Notes: a model not told the origin generated them from the sequence alone. A stretch of 37,983 nt of DNA from Lachnospiraceae bacterium (GCA_022766245.1 JALEPL010000003.1:1-37983); one strand, 5' to 3'; positions 23,936 through 32,787 are shown, counted from the first letter of the stretch. Numbers and translations are program-made.

Positions 23936-26653
23936 CTAGTCATCCCCTTCCTCCGAATCAGGAATCTGCTCCATGATTTTTTCCCTCTGCTCTTCATTGA
24001 GTAAATAATTCCGCTGGGACGCCGTACTGCGCAGTTTTTCCTCCTGATAATTCTCCTGCATCTGCCGGTGTGCCCGGGCAATCTCCGCCTCCAGTTCCCG
24101 GGAAGAAATCAGGGCAGCCCCTTCTCCCCGGATGATAATCTGCTCCAGTCCATCGGATGTAGCCACCGTCACCCGGTATTTTGTGGCATGGGTGTGAGTA
24201 AATTTCTCAATATACTGATCTGCTGTCTCCGCCTCTTTGGTATACACCACGTGGATGTTGTGATAGTCAAATACCTCCGTGGCATGTCCTTCCACCCGGT
24301 AAGCATCAAACACCACGATGAGTTCACATCCCCGAATCCCCTGATAATCACAGAGAATATCCATCAGCCGGTCTCTGGCTGCATGGATATTTTCATCTGC
24401 CAGTGCATGAAGCGACTCCCAGGCAAAAATCACATTGTATCCATCCACCAGCAGATACTCCTGCTTCGGCACAGTTTTTCCCACATAAGTGCGGGACGCC
24501 TCCCGGCTTCCGGTACTATAGCGTCGCACCGGACCTTTTCGGAGCACATTCTTTTCCCGGCGATTGGCATCAAAGGTGCGGGCCAGAATCGCATCGATCT
24601 CCTCCGTGCCGATCCATTCATCCACCGGCTTGTGTCTGTTTTGCTTCTGTATACTCTGCTCCTCTAAGGAAAGCTCTCTGGAAAAATATCCCGGCATGTG
24701 CATGTAGTTTTCCACCTCATACCAAGGCACCACAAATCCTGCTCCATGAGCACAGAATACAGAATCCGGGGTATTGCGCAGATCCCGCTCCGGATCATAG
24801 CCCAGCTCCTCCACCACTTTCTCTGTGTTGTGACAGGGCTCATATCCCTGTAAGGACAGGGTGAGCCGACCTTTTCCGCGCGTATATGCATTCAGTTCCC
24901 GCTGATAATGCTGCATGGTGGATACCGGAGCAGTTCCGGTGAGAATCGCCGTCTCCCCCTCCGTCACAGGGGCATCCATATGCCCATACAGCTGCTCCAT
25001 ATCCGTCATAGCTTTCCCGATCATTTCCGCCGGAATCTCTAATCGAAATCGGTAAATGGGCTCCAGCAAAACACTTTCTGCTTTCATCAGTCCCTGGCGC
25101 AGAGCCCGGTAGGTGGCCTGCCTGAAATCTCCGCCCTCCGTGTGTTTCTGGTGGGCACGGCCGCTGACCAGTGTAACCACTACGTCCGTCAACGGGCTGC
25201 CGGTGAGCCCCCCCCGATGGGTCCGCTCTGCCAGATGGGTCATCACCAGACGCTGCCAGTTCTTTGCCAGAATATCCTCACTACAGTCCGCTTTTATCTG
25301 AATACCGCTGCCCGGCTCTCCCGGTTCCAGCAGCAGATGTACCTCCGCATAGTGACGCAGGGGTTCAAAATGTCCCACCCCCTCCACCATGCTGGAAATG
25401 GTCTCCCTATAGACAATTTTCCCCGGCCCGAAGTCCACCTCCACCCCAAACCGTTCTGCCATGATCCGCTTTAGGATCTCGATCTGCACCTCACCCATAA
25501 GCTGTACCAAAATGGCATGGTGCTCCTCCTCCCACAGGATGTGAAGCTGAGGATCCTCCTCCTCCAGTATCCTGCACTTAGGCAAAAGCTGTACCGGATC
25601 CATGCCCTGTGGAGGCAACATCTGATAAGTAAGCACCGGTGCCAAAAGGGGCTGTTCTCCCTCTTGCTCCCTGCCCAGTCCCTGCCCCGCATAAGTCTTG
25701 TCCGGTCCGGTAATAGCGCACACATCTCCCGCCTGCGCCACAGGCACAGACTCATATTTTCCTCCGGAGTAAATGCGAATCTGGTTCACCTTCTGCTCCC
25801 AGGGTCTATCATCATCCATTCCCTGCAAAAGATCACGTACCGCCAGAGTTCCTCCGGTAATTTTCATATAGGTTTCCCGCACACCCTGATCATCCCGGGC
25901 AATCTTGTATACCCGTGCTCCAAACTCAGGGCCGTAACTTCCCGGAATGGTGTAGTGTTTTAATGCCTGCAAAAACACATCCACACCCTGAAGTTTTAAT
26001 GCAGACCCAAAGTAGCAGGGAAAAATCTTTCGCTCTGCAATCATCTGTCGCAGCAGTTCATCCGACACCGTTCCATGTTCCAGGAACTGCTCCATGGCCG
26101 CCTCATCGCACATGGCTGCCTGATCGCAGAATTCCTCAGATGTCGTATCGGAAAAATCGACACAGCTTTCGCTCAGTTTTTCCTGCAGTTTTTCCATCAA
26201 GGAATCCCGGTCCGTGCCCTGCTGATCCATTTTATTGATGAACAAAAATGTTGGGACTTCATATCTCTGCAACAGATTCCATAACGTTCGGGTATGGCCC
26301 TGCACGCCGTCCGCTCCGCTGATTACCAGAATCGCATAGTCCAACACCCCCAGCGTTCGCTCCATCTCAGCAGAAAAATCCACATGCCCCGGAGTATCCA
26401 GCAGAGTAAATCTGCAATCCTCCACTTCAAAAACCGCCTGCTTGGAAAAGATGGTAATTCCCCGCTCCTTTTCCATCTTATCCGTATCTAAAAATGCATC
26501 CTGATTATCAACTCTGCCCATTTTTCGTATGGCTCCGCTGGTATAAAGCAGACTCTCGGACAGGGTGGTTTTTCCTGCGTCCACATGCGCTAAGACTCCC
26601 AAGCAGATATTGGTTCTCTCGTCCTTTTCCAATCTATTTTCCATTCCTTTCAT
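23936..26653 (-). CDS. Tet(M)-like ribosomal-protection GTPase fused to a YacP/Rae1-type NYN nuclease
   Basis: 905 residues. Residues 1-620 follow the EF-G/Tet(M) plan: G1 AHVDAGKTT (22-30), RGITI (64-68), DTPGHVDF (86-93), NKMD (140-143), then domains II-V including PAEMIGKAMTDMEQLYG and LQGYEPC. After a linker, residues about 730-865 are a NYN domain closely following YacP/Rae1: LLVDGYNVIFAW, VVFDAY, VYTKEAETADQYIE, VATSDGLEQ and ISSRELE. Rae1 is a ribosome-associated A-site endonuclease, so both halves are expected to work at the ribosomal A site. The start is uncertain: ATGs at 26653 and 26644 both lack an ideal RBS. Whether it gives tetracycline resistance cannot be said. The gene follows the CapA gene closely. 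Confidence 0.9.
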   Translation of the reverse strand: MKGMENRLEKDERTNICLGVLAHVDAGKTTLSESLLYTSGAIRKMGRVDNQDAFLDTDKMEKERGITIFSKQAVFEVEDCRFTLLDTPGHVDFSAEMERTLGVLDYAILVISGADGVQGHTRTLWNLLQRYEVPTFLFINKMDQQGTDRDSLMEKLQEKLSESCVDFSDTTSEEFCDQAAMCDEAAMEQFLEHGTVSDELLRQMIAERKIFPCYFGSALKLQGVDVFLQALKHYTIPGSYGPEFGARVYKIARDDQGVRETYMKITGGTLAVRDLLQGMDDDRPWEQKVNQIRIYSGGKYESVPVAQAGDVCAITGPDKTYAGQGLGREQEGEQPLLAPVLTYQMLPPQGMDPVQLLPKCRILEEEDPQLHILWEEEHHAILVQLMGEVQIEILKRIMAERFGVEVDFGPGKIVYRETISSMVEGVGHFEPLRHYAEVHLLLEPGEPGSGIQIKADCSEDILAKNWQRLVMTHLAERTHRGGLTGSPLTDVVVTLVSGRAHQKHTEGGDFRQATYRALRQGLMKAESVLLEPIYRFRLEIPAEMIGKAMTDMEQLYGHMDAPVTEGETAILTGTAPVSTMQHYQRELNAYTRGKGRLTLSLQGYEPCHNTEKVVEELGYDPERDLRNTPDSVFCAHGAGFVVPWYEVENYMHMPGYFSRELSLEEQSIQKQNRHKPVDEWIGTEEIDAILARTFDANRREKNVLRKGPVRRYSTGSREASRTYVGKTVPKQEYLLVDGYNVIFAWESLHALADENIHAARDRLMDILCDYQGIRGCELIVVFDAYRVEGHATEVFDYHNIHVVYTKEAETADQYIEKFTHTHATKYRVTVATSDGLEQIIIRGEGAALISSRELEAEIARAHRQMQENYQEEKLRSTASQRNYLLNEEQREKIMEQIPDSEEGDD

Positions 26654-26720
26654 TTCTAATGCGCTGCCAATTGTTTCAACTCTGAGAGAGGCGTAGCAAT
26701 TGGTCACTACCAGGAGAAAT

Positions 26721-28058
26721 TTATCTGCCAAGAGCTGTATTCTTTGAAATCACCGCATCCCCAAAGATTTCCTCCGACCACTGATTCAGATTGTCCAATG
26801 ACAGTGCCCGTCCCAGTGTGTGGGAAATGCCATGGGCATTGGCCAGCTCCTCTGTATAATCCTCCAGCATGTAAATGTGTTCCATCCGGCACTGGTAGTT
26901 ATACTGCAGCACCATAGGCAGCACACCGGTCTTCTCCCGGTCAATGGTCACTCCCTCCGGTGTCACATGAAAAGTCACCCATGCCATGCCTTCCAGCATA
27001 CAGATTTCCCGCTGGGCCGAACTCACATAATTACCCAAAGAATAATAGCAGATGGACTCATTGCCATTTTCCGACTGAATCCATTCCACCGGCTCCACCA
27101 CATGAGGATGGGTGCCAATAATCACATCTGCCCCGGCTTCTGTCATCTGTTGTGCAAAGCTGCGCTGATAATCAGCAATCTCAGTCCAGTATTCATTTCC
27201 CCAATGAGGACATACCACCACCACATCTGCACTCTTTTCCGCCTCTTTAATATCCTCCAGCACCTGGGGATTCAGCCGGTTCACATGTACTTTTCCCGTG
27301 TCCGCATCATAGTCACTGAGTATATTCAAATGACCACGAATGGAGGGATAAATCGTATCGTTATTTGGCGCATAGGCATAGTTTAAAATGGCAAATGTAA
27401 TTCCTTCCACTTCCAATATCGGAATTTCTGTTTCCTGGTCTTCCCCTGTCACGCCAGCCAATGTAATCTCCGGATGCTCTTCCTCCCAGAAATCAATGGT
27501 GCTGTAAAGTCCGTCCAGCCCTTTATCCATGGAATGATTCGAAGCCTGAAGTACTACGTTAAATTCTGCATCCGCAATGGCATCTCCTATTTCTGTGGGA
27601 GAGTTAAAAACCGGATAAGCAGATAAACCCAGCTCATTTCCCGCCATCACACTTTCCTGGTTAATCATTTTCACATCTGCATGTTCCAGATAACCAGAGA
27701 TGTCTTCAAACAAAAAATCATAGTTCCGGTTGCCCGCAGCGTCGGTTCCCTGATTCACAATAGGCATATGAATCAGATTGTCTCCCAGTGCCATAAGAGT
27801 TACATCGTATTCTCCCTGCTCCACCAGTGAGCCTGTCACGCCTGCTGCCGGGTTCAGAGCTTCATGTACCTCTTCCTCGATTCCCGACAGAAACGATTCT
27901 TCTTTGGACGCATGGCGTATTCCCATGGCAAGTCCCAAAATCAATACCAGTACTACAAAGCCCTCCACGATCCATAGCCGAATCTGACGCATCCGCCACT
28001 GTCTGCGCCGTTGCTCTTTTATTGTAGCTTTTTGTTTTTTATCTGTTGTCGTACTCAT
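26721..28058 (-). CDS. CapA-family (poly-gamma-glutamate capsule/metallophosphatase) membrane-anchored protein
   Basis: 445 residues. A basic N-terminus and one membrane segment (about 30-47) anchor an extracytoplasmic PGA_cap domain with MALGDNLIH, INQES, QASNHSMDKG, PHWGNEYW, GTHPHVVEP and YSLGNYV, the metal-ligand set of the calcineurin-like CapA family. Relatives are linked to polyglutamate capsule or wall metabolism, though most solitary CapA proteins are of unknown substrate. No pgsBC genes are nearby. The ATG at 28058 lies only eight bases after a TATAAT box and lacks an SD at normal spacing, so the mRNA may be leaderless. Confidence 0.9.
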   Translation of the reverse strand: MSTTTDKKQKATIKEQRRRQWRMRQIRLWIVEGFVVLVLILGLAMGIRHASKEESFLSGIEEEVHEALNPAAGVTGSLVEQGEYDVTLMALGDNLIHMPIVNQGTDAAGNRNYDFLFEDISGYLEHADVKMINQESVMAGNELGLSAYPVFNSPTEIGDAIADAEFNVVLQASNHSMDKGLDGLYSTIDFWEEEHPEITLAGVTGEDQETEIPILEVEGITFAILNYAYAPNNDTIYPSIRGHLNILSDYDADTGKVHVNRLNPQVLEDIKEAEKSADVVVVCPHWGNEYWTEIADYQRSFAQQMTEAGADVIIGTHPHVVEPVEWIQSENGNESICYYSLGNYVSSAQREICMLEGMAWVTFHVTPEGVTIDREKTGVLPMVLQYNYQCRMEHIYMLEDYTEELANAHGISHTLGRALSLDNLNQWSEEIFGDAVISKNTALGR

Positions 28059-28065
28059 AGGTCAA

Positions 28066-28095
28066 ATTATACTCCATTTTCCCATTACTCGGCAA
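28066..28095 (-). promoter_or_regulatory. promoter of the CapA gene, predicting a leaderless transcript
   Basis: On the minus strand TTGCCG (28090-28095) and TATAAT (28066-28071) are 18 bp apart. The ATG begins eight bases after the -10, so transcription should start at or within a base or two of the start codon. Confidence 0.6.
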
Positions 28096-28206
28096 GTCGA
28101 CTTTCCTGCCAGCACATATTATATATCCCTTTTTAGATTTTCTAAATAGTAACCCATTTCCGGAAAGCGAATATAATAACAGTAATTCCTTTGCCCAAAG
28201 GCAGGT

Positions 28207-29481
28207 ATGCTAATTATGGAAAAACTCTCTCAAGGTGACAGGGGCATTTTCGTCTATTATCTTCAGCTTGCTCTGATACGAGCCGGATACCCCATTGCTT
28301 TAGACGGCATCTTCGGTCCTGACACCTGCGATGCTCTTCGTCAATTTACCGGACAGTCCTCCTGCAGCGTCACCGATGAAACCTGGCAGCTACTAATTCC
28401 CTATTTAAAAGGATATGTGAATCATACCCTTCAGTCTGGCGATACCTACTGGAAGCTTGCCAGAACCTATAACACCACCATCGCGGCAATACGAAGAGCG
28501 AACCCCAACGCCTCTCCCCTGGATCTGACGCCGGGCACCACGCTGAAGATTCCTCTTCCCTTTTCTCTGGTGTCCACCGATGTGCCCTATTCCTCCCTAC
28601 TCACAAAGTGGATTCTGGAAGGGCTTACAATCCGATATCCCTTTCTCTCACTTACCACCATCGGACATTCTGTCACCGGAAGTCCTCTGTCCTGCCTGCG
28701 AATAGGAGATGGAAAAAGAGAAGTCTTCTACAATGCTTCTTTCCATGCTAACGAATGGATCACCACCCCGCTACTGCTAAACTTTGCCGAGCAATATGCC
28801 ATGGCCTATTCCAGAAATGAGACCATCGGAGGTTTGCCTACCAGAAGCCTCTACAATGCCTGTTCCCTGTATCTGGTTCCTCTGGTAAATCCGGATGGTG
28901 TGGATCTGGTGACCGGAGCCCTGTCCCAGGAACGTTTTTTTATACAGGCACAAAATATTGCCGCAGATTATCCCATGATTCCTTTCCCCAATGGTTGGAA
29001 AGCCAACATCGATGGCATTGACTTGAATCTGCAGTTCCCTGCAGGATGGGAAAATGCCCGCCGGATCAAATATGCACAGGGCTTTACTGCCCCTGCCCCC
29101 AGAGATTTTGTAGGTTATGCTCCGCTGTCCGCACCGGAAAGCCGTGCCATCTATGATTTCACTCTTCAACACGATTTCTCTCTCATTCTGGCATACCATA
29201 CCCAGGGAGAAGTCATCTATTGGAAATACTTAGACTACGACCCAAAGGGAGCATATGAGCTGGGCCAGTATTTCAGTCAGGTCAGCGGTTATCTTCTGGA
29301 GGAGACTCCGTCCGCTTCCGCCTATGCTGGCTACAAAGACTGGTTTATCTTGAACTACAATCGTCCCGGATACACCATTGAGGTGGGACTGGGGATAAGT
29401 CCCCTGCCTCTGTCCCAGTTTCCTAAAATCTACCATGACAATCTGGGTATTCTCACCGGTGCCATGGCATTTTCCTCTTAA
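28207..29481 (+). CDS. PG-binding/LysM/M14 peptidoglycan gamma-D-Glu-mDAP peptidase
   Basis: 424 residues: a peptidoglycan-binding domain (about 5-68, GDRGIFVYYLQLAL), a LysM (about 72-116) and a zinc carboxypeptidase M14 domain (about 130-424). Zinc ligands H180 and E183 lie in FHANEW and H331 in LAYHTQGE; the catalytic E392 is in YTIEVGLG. This architecture matches bacterial gamma-D-glutamyl-L-diamino acid endopeptidases such as ENP1 that trim wall peptides during sporulation. No signal peptide is visible, as in ENP1, suggesting action inside the developing sporangium or release by lysis. ATGs at 28207 and 28216 are both possible after AAAGGCAGG. A TATAAT at about 28171 could be its -10. 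A 15-bp hairpin follows the stop. Confidence 0.92.
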   Translation: MLIMEKLSQGDRGIFVYYLQLALIRAGYPIALDGIFGPDTCDALRQFTGQSSCSVTDETWQLLIPYLKGYVNHTLQSGDTYWKLARTYNTTIAAIRRANPNASPLDLTPGTTLKIPLPFSLVSTDVPYSSLLTKWILEGLTIRYPFLSLTTIGHSVTGSPLSCLRIGDGKREVFYNASFHANEWITTPLLLNFAEQYAMAYSRNETIGGLPTRSLYNACSLYLVPLVNPDGVDLVTGALSQERFFIQAQNIAADYPMIPFPNGWKANIDGIDLNLQFPAGWENARRIKYAQGFTAPAPRDFVGYAPLSAPESRAIYDFTLQHDFSLILAYHTQGEVIYWKYLDYDPKGAYELGQYFSQVSGYLLEETPSASAYAGYKDWFILNYNRPGYTIEVGLGISPLPLSQFPKIYHDNLGILTGAMAFSS

Positions 29482-29484
29482 CTG

Positions 29485-29518
29485 CAAATCAGACGGAAGT
29501 CTCCTTCCGTCTGATTTG
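29485..29518 (+). terminator. hairpin after the M14 peptidase gene
   Basis: A perfect 15-bp stem (CAAATCAGACGGAAG and complement) with the loop TCTC starts four bases after the stop codon. No T-run follows, so termination may be partial. Confidence 0.65.
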
Positions 29519-29567
29519 TATCTGTTCAGGTATCTGTTCAGGTATCTGTTCAGTACCTTCACAGTTA
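29518..29567. repeat. family A element with three tandem 12-bp units
   Basis: GTATCTGTTCAG is present three times in direct succession (start 29518, 29530, 29542), followed by TACCTTCACAGTTA, the other arm of the family A palindrome. The expansion probably arose by slippage. Confidence 0.7.
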
Positions 29568-29918
29568 TGGTTCCAAACTTTTGATTGCCTCCACTGCCAC
29601 GTTATAGTATCGCTCCACCTCCAGCATCATAGGCTGGGGATTCTCCCGGGGTACTCCGCCTCTGAGGCACTCTGTCAGAACACCGGCTGCACGACCAAGA
29701 TTCACAAGACCCAGATTTGCGCACATCCCCTTAAGATTATGTGCGTAGCGGAATGCCTCCTCATAATCTTTCCCTTCTAATGCTTCTCTTAGCTGCTGCA
29801 TAGTAGCATCTTCCGGCATTTTTTTGATTAATCGACGAATCCGTTCCTCTTTTTTTAACCGCTCCAGAACCTCTTCTAAATCTCCACCCAGTGTCAGATA
29901 ACATTCTTCCAGTTTCAT
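29565..29918 (-). CDS. histidine phosphotransfer (HPt) domain protein
   Basis: 117 residues forming a single HPt helical bundle. The phospho-acceptor H60 lies in YAHNLKGMCANLGL, the HPt signature. Such proteins relay phosphate between a receiver and a hybrid kinase; no hybrid kinase is in the window. GAGG six bases before the ATG at 29918 fixes the start. It follows the Na/Pi transporter by 92 bases on the same strand and may share its transcript. Confidence 0.88.
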   Translation of the reverse strand: MKLEECYLTLGGDLEEVLERLKKEERIRRLIKKMPEDATMQQLREALEGKDYEEAFRYAHNLKGMCANLGLVNLGRAAGVLTECLRGGVPRENPQPMMLEVERYYNVAVEAIKSLEP

Positions 29919-30010
29919 TTCATTCCTCACTCCCACCGGCAAAAGCCGGCCCTTTCTCATAACTTTGTTTTTTACCTCCCCACTTTATCACATTTTGTTC
30001 TCTTGCACAA

Positions 30011-31762
30011 CTATCCTTCTGTGACTTTCTCCTGTGTGTCCTGTAAAAACATCTGAAAATCCACATGAGACATTGCCGTATCCACCAAATTCACACAGCT
30101 GTTTCCCATTCGGTCAATGTTATGCAGAATATTGTTGTATCCCACCGTGAGCTTGGCACTGCACTTTTTCTTTCCCACACGCTCCACATGAGCCTGTCGC
30201 ATCTTTTCGTCCAGCTGCATCACTTCATTCTTCCGCTTCTGGACATTCTTCATCTCCAGCTCATCTCCATTGACGATGGACTGCATGGCATCGCTGTATA
30301 TTTCCAAAATCAGTCCAATGGCTTTCCGCAAATCCTTCAATGCTTCCTTAGAGAATTTATCCTTTTGATCCCTCTGTGTCTTTACTTCCTCCGCTATCTC
30401 ACTGCAGAGCCCCGCAATCCGGTCGATATCACACAGCACATTCATCATCGAGGTGGCCTGCATGGCCTGCCCCTCAATCATAGTTCCCTCAGAAAACATG
30501 GCAGCCAGATATTCATTAATCTGCTGCGTAAGAGAATGTACAATTTCTGCCTTATCTTTTATCTCAGATACCCGTCCGATATCGACCTTCAGCTTATCAT
30601 TCTTGACATGGTCCTTCTCACTACCGGATTTTACACCGGAATCTTTCATGGTTTTCAGCATTTCCTCCACCACATTGCTGCAGTGCATGATTTCTTGTGC
30701 CACCAGACTCAATGCCGCCACAGGCTGACCGATCAGCTTGTTATCCAAATATTTCGGCCGCATGGGATTACCTGCCTCTGTTCCATTTCCATCCGGAATA
30801 ATCTTTGTGACGATTTTTACCATCAGCCATATCAAAGGAATCCAAATCAAAGTCATAGTCAGATTAAATCCCGTATGGGCATTTGCAATCTGGCGGGAAA
30901 TCACATCCACCTCGTTTCCCTTTGGCGAAATCATCCGAATCAGCCATGCATAAGGCTTTATCAGCCAGACAAAGAGACATGCACCGGAAATATTGAAAAT
31001 TGCATGCGCAAGCGCAGTCCTCTTTGCATCCTTACTCTGTCCTACGCTGGCCAGAAGAGCCGTAATAGTGGTTCCGATGTTATCTCCCAGCAAAATAGGA
31101 ATGGCTCCGGTCAATCCAATGATGCTGGTCACTCCGTCAGGTCCTGCCTGAGAGGCAAAGTTCTGAAGCACCGCAATGGTGGCACTACTGCTCTGCACCA
31201 CCAGAGTCATCAGCGTACCTACGGCCACACCAAGAATCGGAATATCTGACACCTTTGCAATCATATCCGTAAAAATCGGGCTGGAAGCCAGCGGTTTCAT
31301 CACAGCTCCCATGGTCTCGATTCCCAAAAACAAAAGACCGAATGCAAAAAGAGTCTGTCCGATATTTTTCATCTTTTGGGATTTTGCCACAAAGGCAATT
31401 AAAAATCCCACAAAAACAAATACATAAATGTAATCTGTAATCTTAAATGCAATAATCTGAGCCGTCATTGTGGTACCGATATTGGCTCCTAAAATAATGG
31501 AGATTGCCTGGGGCAGACTCATAAGTCCTGCACTGACAAACCCAATGGCCATCACCGTAGTGGCACTGCTGCTCTGTAATACAGCTGTGGTGAGCGCTCC
31601 AGCCAAAACACCCAGCACCGGATTTTTGGTAAGCAGTGCTAAAATCGCCTTCATTTTCTCTCCGGCGGCCTTCTGCAGGCATTCGCTCATCATGTTCATT
31701 CCAAAAATGAACACCGCTAATCCACCTAACAGGCCAAAAATAATCTGAATCGTGTCCTTCAT
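30011..31762 (-). CDS. Na+/phosphate cotransporter with C-terminal PhoU-like domain
   Basis: 583 residues. The membrane part (1-330) contains the two inverted PNaS repeats with the signature QSSSATT and QSSSATIAV, and GANIGTT and GDNIGTT. The C-terminal 220 residues are a cytoplasmic helical PhoU-like domain. It imports or exports phosphate coupled to sodium. AGGAGG precedes the ATG. About 50-75 bases upstream are three direct repeats resembling a Pho box, so phosphate-starvation control is likely. PhoU-like tails are known in bacterial members of this family. Confidence 0.94.
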   Translation of the reverse strand: MKDTIQIIFGLLGGLAVFIFGMNMMSECLQKAAGEKMKAILALLTKNPVLGVLAGALTTAVLQSSSATTVMAIGFVSAGLMSLPQAISIILGANIGTTMTAQIIAFKITDYIYVFVFVGFLIAFVAKSQKMKNIGQTLFAFGLLFLGIETMGAVMKPLASSPIFTDMIAKVSDIPILGVAVGTLMTLVVQSSSATIAVLQNFASQAGPDGVTSIIGLTGAIPILLGDNIGTTITALLASVGQSKDAKRTALAHAIFNISGACLFVWLIKPYAWLIRMISPKGNEVDVISRQIANAHTGFNLTMTLIWIPLIWLMVKIVTKIIPDGNGTEAGNPMRPKYLDNKLIGQPVAALSLVAQEIMHCSNVVEEMLKTMKDSGVKSGSEKDHVKNDKLKVDIGRVSEIKDKAEIVHSLTQQINEYLAAMFSEGTMIEGQAMQATSMMNVLCDIDRIAGLCSEIAEEVKTQRDQKDKFSKEALKDLRKAIGLILEIYSDAMQSIVNGDELEMKNVQKRKNEVMQLDEKMRQAHVERVGKKKCSAKLTVGYNNILHNIDRMGNSCVNLVDTAMSHVDFQMFLQDTQEKVTEG

Positions 31763-31811
31763 CTCTTTGTTCCTCCTAAGCTTTACACTAACACCGCTAT
31801 GAGAAATCTAA

Positions 31812-31839
31812 TGTCAGTTCTGTGTAAAGTTTATGTAAA
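31812..31839 (-). promoter_or_regulatory. Pho-box-like direct repeats upstream of the Na/Pi transporter
   Basis: On the minus strand TTTACA (31834-31839), TTTACA (31823-31828) and CTGACA (31812-31817) recur with an exact 11-bp period. This matches the TT(A/C/T)ACA repeats with about 5-bp spacing bound by PhoP in Gram-positive bacteria. The -10 downstream is not obvious. Confidence 0.6.
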
Positions 31840-31864
31840 TTCGTGATAATTATATCCATTCGTC

Positions 31865-31956
31865 AGGCATACACATTTACTGCGGATGCCATAAGAAAAC
31901 ATATATTTAGCAAACGCAAATCCATTTGCGAAGCAAATATAGCATGGATTTGCGTT
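31865..31956. repeat. family B repeat with 12-bp inverted repeat
   Basis: GGCATACACATTTACTGCGG, then ATGCC and AAAACATATATTTAGCAAA, followed by a perfect 12-bp inverted repeat AACGCAAATCCA (31913-31924) / TGGATTTGCGTT (31945-31956). A family A palindrome follows directly. The same order is found at 33059-33175. Confidence 0.7.
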
Positions 31957-31987
31957 CGTAACTGTGAAGGAACTGAGCAGTTACGAA
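31955..31987. repeat. family A dispersed palindrome
   Basis: TTCGTAACTG (31955-31964) and CAGTTACGAA (31978-31987) are a perfect 10-bp inverted repeat around TGAAGGAACTGAG. It overlaps the stop region of the methyltransferase gene that ends at 31989. Confidence 0.7.
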
Positions 31988-31988
31988 T

Positions 31989-32768
31989 TTATTTACGTAA
32001 AATATCCACTGTGTGGGCACCGGCCCCCATCAGCTCCGGCCGTTCGCAGCTTGCCAGCTGATACTGTATAAAAAGCTGGAATTCCTCCTGGCTGAGCTGA
32101 TTTAAAAATGGTCTCATATAATTGGCCGGACCATCGGAAGAATACATTTTCTCCCGGCTCAGTCCCACCTCCTGCTGAAGACGGTTGATTTCCTCCATCC
32201 GCACATAATCGTACAGATCCTCCTCCAGAGGATGCACAGTAAAAGCATCGTCTAATTGTCCCTTTTCTATACATTCTATAACATGGCGTTCCTTAAACGC
32301 ATAGGTGATCACGGAATAGTCATTCATGCAATAGGCAGCCATGATGATTCCCCCTGGCTTTGTCACTCTTTTCGCCTCCAAAAGAGCCGTCACCTTTTCC
32401 TCATGACTCTTCAGATGATACAGCGGCCCGAACAACAAGGTCATATCATAATAATCATCGGCACAGCGTTTCAGCTTCAGAGCATTTCCCTTATAGGCAT
32501 GAACAGTGCTCTGCTTTTGCTTTAAGATTCCAAGATTATGCTGCACCGGCTCCACTGCAGTCACTTCGTACCCCTCCTGGGACAGAGGCACTGCATAACG
32601 TCCGGTTCCTGCTCCAACATCCAGAATATGCACCTGCTCCGGTGCCACATGCTTCGGCAGATAATCGTGAATATATTTCATGGAAACCTGATATTCCACC
32701 TGACCGTGGCGGGAATTCAGACGCTTTTCCTCGTTAAATTTATTATAGTAAAGCTCTAATTGGTTCAC
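31989..32768 (-). CDS. class I SAM-dependent methyltransferase, substrate unknown
   Basis: 259 residues. Motif I is ILDVGAGTGRYAVPLS, motif II TAVEPV, then GNALKL and a motif IV-like DMTLLFGPLYHL; the C-terminal half carries MKPGG-like TKPGGIIM and a YMRPFL block. It belongs with small-molecule-type methyltransferases near UbiE/BioC in fold, but the substrate cannot be named. The start is GTG at 32768 with AAAGGA eight bases upstream; an in-frame extension to 32888 would run through a terminator hairpin. It lies directly after the tRNA-Val terminator. Confidence 0.88.
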   Translation of the reverse strand: MNQLELYYNKFNEEKRLNSRHGQVEYQVSMKYIHDYLPKHVAPEQVHILDVGAGTGRYAVPLSQEGYEVTAVEPVQHNLGILKQKQSTVHAYKGNALKLKRCADDYYDMTLLFGPLYHLKSHEEKVTALLEAKRVTKPGGIIMAAYCMNDYSVITYAFKERHVIECIEKGQLDDAFTVHPLEEDLYDYVRMEEINRLQQEVGLSREKMYSSDGPANYMRPFLNQLSQEEFQLFIQYQLASCERPELMGAGAHTVDILRK

Positions 32769-32787
32769 TGGAGTTTTCCTTTCGCAT

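Noticed and set aside
24068-24667. Plus-strand frame of 199 codons
   Set aside because: Antisense to the GTPase-YacP fusion, Cys/His-rich shadow composition and no RBS.
23936-26653. Calling the GTPase a tetracycline resistance gene
   Set aside because: Family membership alone does not show resistance; the protein is a diverged fusion in a chromosomal setting without mobile-element neighbours.
29518-29567. CRISPR-like array
   Set aside because: The repeats are 12 bp, directly adjacent and without spacers; no cas genes are present.
30065-31249. Long plus-strand frame of 394 codons
   Set aside because: It is antisense to the Na/Pi transporter, His/Gln/Leu-rich as expected for a shadow frame, with no RBS or known domain.
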